From Gemmatimonadota bacterium (GTDB taxonomy: Bacteria > Gemmatimonadota > Gemmatimonadetes > Longimicrobiales > Gaopeijiaceae): 6,044 bases of DNA. Below are positions 1 to 5,483 of this stretch, one piece after another. A program made the translations under genes and the position numbers. The notes beneath the pieces are model-generated. The model saw nothing but the letters and a program-made list of their open reading frames with translations, made no database searches and was not told the DNA's origin. Location: NCBI GenBank assembly GCA_030618065.1, contig JAUXEE010000141.1, positions 1-6,044 on the forward strand, given 5' to 3'. Each line of letters opens with the position of its first letter. The stretch's first letter is position 1.

Positions 1-938
1 TCGCCCGTGGTCTCGTCCCAGAAGGCCGGTCGGTCGGGAGGCTCTCCTGCCCTGAGTCGAGCGAGAGCCTCCCGGTCCCGCCCACGACGAATCCGAACCA
101 TGGCAAGGAGGGCCAGGGTGAGGGTGAGCCAAAACACAGAGGAATGGGAGAGGACGAAGAGCCATCCATACCGTTTCCGAACGTACCCCTTCCAATCCTC
201 CTCGAACTGGCCCAGGGTCAACCCGTACACGCCTCTCATGGCCGTATCGAAGCTCCCTTCGGCCCTCCAGCGCTCCAGGAAGAGGCGAAGCCCCCTCTCG
301 CCGCTTTCCCGAATCAGATACTCCACTGCCGTGGCTGAAAGAAGGTAAGCCAGATCTGCCGACGCCCTGTCCCTGGGCCACCCGAGGGCCAAGGAATCCA
401 GAGGGGGAGCCCTCCCCAGGGCGAACGCCACTCTCAAACGCCAACCCTCCCCGGCGTTCCATCCGCCCGAGGCCCATTCGGCATACCCCTCGTCGAACCA
501 GTGCGGGACCCGGAGACCCGGCAAAGCCTGGTGAAGGCCCAGGTGGGCCCACTCATGCCGGAGGACCCGAGCTTCACTCCAACCTCTGGTTCGTTGTGAC
601 CCATAACCCGGCACCACGATCCGCCCAAGGGCGGGGATGGCGACCCCGGCGCCCCACTCCGGAACAGCCCCTCCGGTAAGGGAATCGAAGGATGACTGAT
701 TCGGGGCGATGAAAAGGACCAAACCATTCGGGAGGCTATCCGGAAGGCCTGGAAGTGGAGGGAGGCCTTCCAGGAACGTCTGGATTCTCCTTGCCCGAAG
801 GGAATCGCCACCCTGGAACGCCACGCCGACTCGGTCGCCCTGGATCCACTGGAAGGACGATCCTTCAGGAAGTTGGATCTGGGGGAGGGACGCCAGAACC
901 ATCCCAACGAGGACCAGAGCCGAGGTTGGGAACACCAT
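1..938 (-). CDS. Membrane-tethered MA-family (gluzincin-like) zinc metallopeptidase, 3' end outside window
   Basis: The frame starts at ATG 938-936 and runs open to the window edge, giving at least 312 codons. The N-terminus 'MVFPTSALVLVGMVLASLP' is a hydrophobic signal peptide or anchor, so the enzyme is predicted to act outside the cytoplasm. The zinc site is HEWAH at 128-132 (ligands H128 and H132, catalytic E129), followed after 17 residues by WFDEGYAEW (147-155), where E150 is the likely third ligand. This HExxH...W-x-x-EG-x-A arrangement is that of the peptidase MA-like family. A helical region 190-255 ends in a transmembrane segment at about 259-281 (WLFVLSHSS... to ...LLAMV), followed by basic residues RIRRGRDR, which suggests a cytoplasmic tail. 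No Shine-Dalgarno precedes the ATG. The gene is 18 bases after the TPR stop and in the same frame, so coupled translation is likely. The substrate is unknown. Confidence 0.85.
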   Translation of the reverse strand, partial: MVFPTSALVLVGMVLASLPQIQLPEGSSFQWIQGDRVGVAFQGGDSLRARRIQTFLEGLPPLPGLPDSLPNGLVLFIAPNQSSFDSLTGGAVPEWGAGVAIPALGRIVVPGYGSQRTRGWSEARVLRHEWAHLGLHQALPGLRVPHWFDEGYAEWASGGWNAGEGWRLRVAFALGRAPPLDSLALGWPRDRASADLAYLLSATAVEYLIRESGERGLRLFLERWRAEGSFDTAMRGVYGLTLGQFEEDWKGYVRKRYGWLFVLSHSSVFWLTLTLALLAMVRIRRGRDREALARLRAGEPPDRPAFWDETTG

Positions 939-956
939 GGAGGTTAGAAGTGCGGG

Positions 957-2579
957 TCAGGGAAGGTCGGAAAGGTCCGCAAGCTGGACCCGGGCATCCT
1001 CGTTCTCCGGGTTGAGCTCGACGGCCCGGCGGAGCAAGAGGATCGCCAGACCAGTGTCTTCCATCTCCGAGGCGATTTGCCCCATTTTCCAGAAGACGTC
1101 ATCCCCAAGGGAAGGATCCACCCTGACCGATTGCTCGTAGTGAGGCCGAGCAGCGTGGATGTCCCCCCGCCGAAATGCCTGATCACCGAGGTTCTTGTGT
1201 GCCTGAGCCGGGGCATCCGAGCCCGACTTGATGGCTCGAAGGAAATACTGCTCAGCCGCTTCGTGATTCCCCTTGTGGTCCAGAACCGCCCCCGTGTTCA
1301 CGAGGATCGAAGCCTCGGTAGGGTAAACTCTCAGGCCCTCCCTCCCTATGGAGACGGCCTCCTCCAGGTGGCCGTCTCCAGCCGCTGCCAGAACGGCGAA
1401 GGCGTAATACATGGGTGGAGGCGAATCCTTCCCAACCCTATTCCGGTAGTCCATGAACGTTGACCGAGCCGCCGTCGGATCCCCGGCCTTGAGCTCGGAG
1501 ATTCCCCGGGCCAGAATCAACTCCCGGTCATCGGCAGCCTTCTTTTCGGCCTGCCGGAGGGCTCCCAGAGCCTCTTCGAAACGACCTAGGCGTTCTAGAG
1601 CCAGGGCCCGATTTCGAAGGACCGCTAGTCCTTTGGCCGACTCCTTCGGCATGGCGTCAAAGTGTCCAAGGGCCCCTTCCGCTTCGCCAGCCTTCAGATC
1701 GATGAGTCCAAGAAAGAACCGGGAAGTGGGTTCGGAGGGGGCCAGCTCCACGGCCGCACCAAACTCCTCGGCGGCATCTTCCAGCATACCCGCCCGGTAG
1801 AAAGCCTGGCCCAACCTCACATGCTCTTGGAGAGCCGCGTCACCCTCACCCTCCGACTCCAGAGCCCTTTCCCCGACCTTCCGGACGAACCCGGCCTGAA
1901 CCAGCTCGTAAATGGCCTTCCCCGTTTCGAACTCCACCAACCCCGATTCATCCACCACCTCCCGAACGGTGCGTTTGCCGTCGAGGAGGGGAATCAGTTT
2001 CCTTTGGTTCCCGCTGAGTTCCACTCCGCCCGTCTCCTGCGGATCCCGGCTCAGCCTGAAGATGAGATCCAGAGAGTACACCTCCCTCTCGATCACCGAC
2101 CACTCGTCGACCCTCCGAGCACCCTCCAAAAGGAGGCCGTCGGTGCTGAGCGTCACCAGAAGGAGTTGATCTTCGTCGGGAGACTCGCCAGGCTTGAAAT
2201 GGAAGCTCCCCTGGTTCCAGGAGAAGAGATGATAGACGGCTTCCTCGACCTGGACGGTGATCCATTTTTGGAGCTCTTCTGAGGAAAGGGATCCGAATCC
2301 GACCAATATTTCTCCGAGCCGCCCCTGGCCTTCCTTGCCCTGCTCCTCCATGGCCCTGGAAAAATCATCGGGTTGAATCACCCCGTTCTTGACCAGCGTC
2401 TCACCCAGACGGTCGGGGCGGTTCAGGATGGAAGCGTAGACCACCCGCCCATTCTTGAAGTAGATGTAGCCGAAGTTGGACCGGTCGGTGACGGTCAAGC
2501 ACCCTGTCTTCCGCCCAAGAGAAAGGAGTTGGCAGATATCCGCCAGGCTGACATCGGCTAAGGATCCCTCAATGGCCAT
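957..2579 (-). CDS. DUF4388 and TPR-repeat protein
   Basis: The product has 540 residues and no signal peptide or membrane segment, so it is probably cytoplasmic. Residues 1 to about 160 match a DUF4388 (PatA N-terminus-like) domain: 'MAIEGSLADVSLADICQLL' opens it, 'KTGCLTV' (24-30), 'IYFKNGRVVYA' (39-49) and two LGExLV-type motifs (58-63, 88-93) follow. Residues about 190-226 ('KLIPLLDGKRTVREVV' to 'ELVQAGFVRKVG') look like the small winged-helix segment often found after DUF4388. From about 231 to the end is a TPR array; the clearest units start near 233, 267, 440, 474 and 508, with the A/G-x3-F/Y and terminal Pro pattern (for example 'AVELAPSEP', 'AVELNPENE'). TPRs bind other proteins, so a scaffold or adaptor role is inferred. 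DUF4388 proteins occur in bacterial signalling and motility settings; its biochemical activity is not established. TGATG overlap with the dnaA-like gene implies balanced synthesis and possibly a shared complex. Confidence 0.87.
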   Translation of the reverse strand: MAIEGSLADVSLADICQLLSLGRKTGCLTVTDRSNFGYIYFKNGRVVYASILNRPDRLGETLVKNGVIQPDDFSRAMEEQGKEGQGRLGEILVGFGSLSSEELQKWITVQVEEAVYHLFSWNQGSFHFKPGESPDEDQLLLVTLSTDGLLLEGARRVDEWSVIEREVYSLDLIFRLSRDPQETGGVELSGNQRKLIPLLDGKRTVREVVDESGLVEFETGKAIYELVQAGFVRKVGERALESEGEGDAALQEHVRLGQAFYRAGMLEDAAEEFGAAVELAPSEPTSRFFLGLIDLKAGEAEGALGHFDAMPKESAKGLAVLRNRALALERLGRFEEALGALRQAEKKAADDRELILARGISELKAGDPTAARSTFMDYRNRVGKDSPPPMYYAFAVLAAAGDGHLEEAVSIGREGLRVYPTEASILVNTGAVLDHKGNHEAAEQYFLRAIKSGSDAPAQAHKNLGDQAFRRGDIHAARPHYEQSVRVDPSLGDDVFWKMGQIASEMEDTGLAILLLRRAVELNPENEDARVQLADLSDLP

Positions 2580-4435
2580 CAGTCAAGCTCCTCCACGATT
2601 CGATCCTCCAGCCTGGGCCATTCCCAGATGACCTTTTCCGGGGAGGGTACCCATGCCTCAGGGCTTGCCGATGCTTCCTCTCCGCCCGAATCCTCAGGGC
2701 CGAGGGAGGACCCGGGTTGAAAGGACCTGATCCAATCCCGGTCCTCGGTCGAAGTATCTTTCCCCTCCGGTTTCGGGAACTCTGGGGAGGGAACGGACAT
2801 CCGGAGGGTCTCTTGGAACTCCGGAGAGAGATCGGAGGCCGTTACCTCCACCTCCACCACAAGCCCCCCTTCCAAACGGGCTCTCAAGCGATCATCGACA
2901 GCGGGAATCTCGGTGGGCGGGCGGTCGGCGGCAATCATCACCCTGGCCCCGCGGCGTTGGAGGGCCTCAAACAGGTGAAAAAGCTCCTCCTGCGCCCGCT
3001 CCGTAGCCGAGAGATCTTGAGCTCCATCAACCAGAAGCAGGTCAGCGAACCACCAGCGCTCCCTCCAGGCTCCAGCCACGCCCATGGAAAGTGCCTGGAT
3101 GAACTCCTCGGAGAAACTCGGCACTGAGATCAGCGCGACCCGTATCCCCTCCCCTTCCTGAAGTTTGCTGCGACCGGCAGCCTGTAAAAGGACCCGGGCA
3201 GCCACTCCATCGGAGCTCCAGACGTAGAGGGGGTTGTATTCAGGTCGTTCGGTCGAGACCAACCGATCAGCGGCCCGGATAACCAGCCGAGGAAGTTCTC
3301 CTCCGAGTTCCTCCAGGATGGGCCCGGGGGGTACCTCGGGGAAGGGTCGAGCTCGCTCCTCCGCCGAGGCCAGAAGGGCCTCCGCCTCGTCCAATCGCTC
3401 CGGATCCCGAAGAACGCCATGGGCAGCTTCCGGCCATGGGTTCCCGGCAGCCTCCAGGTGCGTCCTGATTTCCTTCAGGCGTCGGATCGCCCCTCGAAAA
3501 CCTCTCAGCATCCCGTCCAGATCTCCAGGTTGGGTTCCCTCTTCCATGAGCCGCCGGAGCCTGCTCGCGTCGAACTCCTCGGCCTCCACCTCCTCCGCCA
3601 ACTCTCGGAGAGCTCGCCGCCATGGCGCTTCCTGAGCCTGCACCTTCGCAGCGACCGTGTCCGAGAGTTCGTCCAGGAAATGCCCCATCTCGGAGCCCTT
3701 CAGGTCGGAGTCCGTCGGCACTCCTCCTTCGAGGAGGGCGGTAACCTCCTCCGGGGAAAGGATCCGATCCTCCCGAGCCTGGATTCCCAGGATTCGTTCC
3801 AGCGCCCCCTCCAGCTCGGTCACGGTTTTGATCGGAGAACGTCCGATGGCGTCGGCGACCCCCGGCTCCACGAACTGCAGTCGAATCTCCAGGCACTTCT
3901 TGATGATTGCGACCCGGGTTTCGTACTCGGGGGGCCCGATCTCCACCAGAAGGCCGCCTTCGAAGCGTGTCCGAAGGTGCGCCCCCAACCCATCGATCCC
4001 GGCAGGCGGGCGATCGCTTGTCAGAACCACCTGCTTTCCGTCCCCGGTGAGGGTGTCCAGGGTCAGGAGGAGAAGGTCCTGGACATCGGCCTGGGCTGTG
4101 AGAAACTGAACATCATCCACGAGAAGGATATCCAACTCCCGGTACCGCTCCCGAACCTCATCTGGACCCCTCACCTCGGAGGCTTGGACGAACTCCCGGA
4201 GGAACTCCTGGGAGGTCAGGTATTCCACCTCCTTTTCGGGGGAGACCTTGGCCACATGGCGGGCGATTGCACCGAGGACATGGGTTTTTCCCAGCCCGGC
4301 GGGGGCATAGATGAACAGCGGGTTATAGCTGACCCCCGGCCTTTCGGCAGCCCGGCGGGCAGCGGCAGAGGCCAGCCTGTTCGCCGGCCCGACCACAAAG
4401 TTCTCGAAGGTGAAGCGTGGATCTAACTTTGCCAT
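2579..4435 (-). CDS. DnaA-like protein with tandem ATPase domains, second one degenerate; no DNA-binding domain
   Basis: The 618-residue product is a DnaA paralogue of unknown function. Residues 1-235 form a DnaA-type AAA+ domain: 'LDPRFTFENFVVG' (4-16), 'NPLFIY' (38-43), Walker A GLGKT (47-51), Walker B LLVDDVQF (104-111), sensor I TSDRPP (139-144), an arginine-finger box 'LRTRFEGGL' (154-162) and 'TELEGALERIL' (206-216). Residues 255-365 are charged and probably helical. Residues 382-531 repeat the ATPase pattern: YNPLYVW (400-406), a destroyed Walker A (SSDGVAARV, 407-415), altered Walker B LLLVDGAQ (466-473), ADRPP (503-507), 'LRARLEGGL' (517-525). The tail 550-618 is acidic and Pro/Ser-rich, probably disordered. 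The C-terminal helix-turn-helix that binds DnaA boxes is missing, so this is not the initiator. ATG at 4435 was chosen over the in-frame TTG at 4462 because MAKLDPRFTFENF matches the usual start of the DnaA ATPase; GGGGAGAG (4454-4447) lies 11 bases upstream. It overlaps rluD by 13 bases, and its TGA shares a base with the next ATG. Confidence 0.88.
   Translation of the reverse strand: MAKLDPRFTFENFVVGPANRLASAAARRAAERPGVSYNPLFIYAPAGLGKTHVLGAIARHVAKVSPEKEVEYLTSQEFLREFVQASEVRGPDEVRERYRELDILLVDDVQFLTAQADVQDLLLLTLDTLTGDGKQVVLTSDRPPAGIDGLGAHLRTRFEGGLLVEIGPPEYETRVAIIKKCLEIRLQFVEPGVADAIGRSPIKTVTELEGALERILGIQAREDRILSPEEVTALLEGGVPTDSDLKGSEMGHFLDELSDTVAAKVQAQEAPWRRALRELAEEVEAEEFDASRLRRLMEEGTQPGDLDGMLRGFRGAIRRLKEIRTHLEAAGNPWPEAAHGVLRDPERLDEAEALLASAEERARPFPEVPPGPILEELGGELPRLVIRAADRLVSTERPEYNPLYVWSSDGVAARVLLQAAGRSKLQEGEGIRVALISVPSFSEEFIQALSMGVAGAWRERWWFADLLLVDGAQDLSATERAQEELFHLFEALQRRGARVMIAADRPPTEIPAVDDRLRARLEGGLVVEVEVTASDLSPEFQETLRMSVPSPEFPKPEGKDTSTEDRDWIRSFQPGSSLGPEDSGGEEASASPEAWVPSPEKVIWEWPRLEDRIVEELD
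2588..2594 (-). promoter_or_regulatory. Ribosome binding site of the DUF4388-TPR gene, inside the dnaA-like gene
   Basis: GGAGGAG read on the minus strand ends 8 bases before the ATG at 2579-2577. It lies within the last codons of the dnaA-like gene and supports the TGATG start. The arrangement favours reinitiation by ribosomes finishing the upstream gene. Confidence 0.7.
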
Positions 4436-5370
4436 TGCCCATCCATCTCTCCCCGAGCCCAACGCACCACCGAAGCCATATCTGCCGGCGGCGGGGCATG
4501 GAGCCTCATTTCCTCACCGGAGATAGGGTGGTGGAAGCTCAGGTCCGAGGAGTGAAGCAACTGTCGTTCAGTCCGACGTTTCAGCTCCTGAGCCCAGGCT
4601 CGAATGCCCCCCCCCATACCCTTCGCCCACTTGGCTCCATAGACTTCGTCGCCCACCACAGGATGGCCGAGATGAGCCAGGTGAACCCGGATCTGGTGGG
4701 TTCGGCCAGTTCCCAGCGAAACATCAAGGTATTCGGCGGCGGGCCATCGCTCCCTGACCCGGATGCGAGTCACAGCCCGCCGGCCCCCCTCCACAACGGC
4801 CATCTTCTTCCGGTCCCGGGGATCCCGGCCCACGGGTGCATCCACGGTCACCGGCGACTCCGGAAGGTGGCCCCAGGCCACAGCCCGATAGATGCGTCGA
4901 ACTTCTCTCCTACTGATGGCATTGGAAAGGGCGACGTGAGCCTCGTCCCCCTTCGCGACCACCATGAGCCCGGAGGTGTCCCTGTCCAGCCGGTGCACGA
5001 TTCCAGGCCGAAGCTTCCCGCCGATTCCCGATAAGTCCTTGACGTGGTGCAAAAGGGCATTGACCAGCGTTCCGTCCCGATGGCCCGGCGCCGGATGAAC
5101 CACCATGCCTGCGGCCTTGTTCACCACGAGGAGATCTTCGTCCTCGAAGACCACGTCCAGGGGGATGTCCTGGGCTTCGACATCCAAGGGTTCCGGCAGG
5201 GGAACCTCCACCAGGATCAGTTGCCCGGAGGATACCGGGTCGGACTTCTTGGTTTCCCGATCCCCCACCCTCACAAGACCCATCCGGATCAATCCCGCAC
5301 AACGGGAACGAGAAAACCCCAGGCGTCTGGCCAAGAACTGATCCAACCGCTCCTCATCGCCCTCTTCCAC
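4423..5370 (-). CDS. rluD: 23S rRNA pseudouridine synthase, RluD family
   Basis: RluD-family enzymes isomerise uridines in 23S rRNA to pseudouridine (positions 1911, 1915 and 1917 in helix 69 for E. coli RluD) during large-subunit assembly. The 315-residue product has the expected order: an N-terminal S4 RNA-binding domain at about 1-55 ('ERLDQFLARRLGFSRSRC' at 7-24), then the catalytic domain. The catalytic motif HRLDRDTSG is at 126-134, with D129 the presumed nucleophile. 'GTGRTHQIRVH' (220-230), 'DEVYG' (241-245) and 'LHSSDLSFHHP' (272-282) are the other family signatures. Length is normal for the family. The start is GTG at 5370, the only canonical start upstream of the S4 core; it lacks a Shine-Dalgarno sequence, and the frame is open further upstream, encoding ETHHLV directly before it. 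The stop TAG at 4425-4423 lies inside the dnaA-like gene (13-base overlap). RluC or another paralogue is possible, but the S4-containing RluD layout and the position after ileS favour RluD. Confidence 0.93.
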   Translation of the reverse strand: MEEGDEERLDQFLARRLGFSRSRCAGLIRMGLVRVGDRETKKSDPVSSGQLILVEVPLPEPLDVEAQDIPLDVVFEDEDLLVVNKAAGMVVHPAPGHRDGTLVNALLHHVKDLSGIGGKLRPGIVHRLDRDTSGLMVVAKGDEAHVALSNAISRREVRRIYRAVAWGHLPESPVTVDAPVGRDPRDRKKMAVVEGGRRAVTRIRVRERWPAAEYLDVSLGTGRTHQIRVHLAHLGHPVVGDEVYGAKWAKGMGGGIRAWAQELKRRTERQLLHSSDLSFHHPISGEEMRLHAPPPADMASVVRWARGEMDGQWQS

Positions 5371-5412
5371 GACCAGGTGGTGTGTCTCGTTGCCCAGGGA
5401 AGTCGTCGTAAT

Positions 5413-5419
5413 CCTCCTC
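5413..5419 (-). promoter_or_regulatory. Isolated Shine-Dalgarno-like GAGGAGG in the rluD leader
   Basis: GAGGAGG is read on the minus strand 42 bases upstream of the only canonical rluD start (GTG at 5370-5368). That is too far to serve this GTG directly, and the GTG itself has no purine-rich sequence at normal spacing. The motif may serve a non-canonical start close to it (an ACG codon in the rluD frame lies 6 bases downstream), or may be chance. Its function is not established. Confidence 0.3.
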
Positions 5420-5456
5420 GATCTCCAGGGGTCCCAGGGGAGCCTGGTTTTCCGCG

Positions 5457-5483
5457 GATACTCAGTCCGCCAGATACTCAGTC
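5457..5483. repeat. 11-bp direct repeat at the ileS stop codon
   Basis: GATACTCAGTC occurs at 5457-5467 and again at 5473-5483 (plus-strand reading), separated by CGCCA, giving a period of 16. On the coding strand the upstream copy contains the ileS stop TGA and the second copy lies just past it. It looks like a local duplication; I see no evidence of a binding site beyond the repeat itself. Confidence 0.75.

Noticed and set aside
434..907. Minus-strand open frame of 157 codons in another frame of the peptidase region
   Set aside because: The frame beginning at 938 encodes the HEWAH zinc site, a signal peptide and a transmembrane segment; this one is a low-complexity Ser/Arg/Pro-rich shadow.
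1662..2282. Plus-strand open frame (206 codons) opposite the DUF4388-TPR gene
   Set aside because: No recognisable motifs; it is fully antisense to a well-supported TPR and DUF4388 coding frame.
3271..3285. TTATCC on the minus strand as a possible DnaA box
   Set aside because: The following bases are GGG, not ACA, it lies in conserved coding sequence (VIRAAD), and no cluster of similar sites is present.
3267..3896. Minus-strand open frame of 209 codons inside the dnaA-like gene
   Set aside because: Gly/Arg-rich composition typical of an out-of-frame reading of high-GC DNA, and it overlaps the supported frame.
3419..4426. Long plus-strand open frame (335 codons) opposite the dnaA-like gene
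   Set aside because: It is antisense to a gene with clear DnaA motifs, has no recognisable domain, and long antisense frames are expected in high-GC coding DNA.
4423..5034. Plus-strand open frame opposite rluD
   Set aside because: Antisense to the catalytic domain of rluD, with no recognisable motif.
5434..5447. CCAGG-CTCC-CCTGG hairpin after ileS as a terminator
   Set aside because: The stem is only 5 base pairs and no T-tract follows, so it does not support intrinsic termination.
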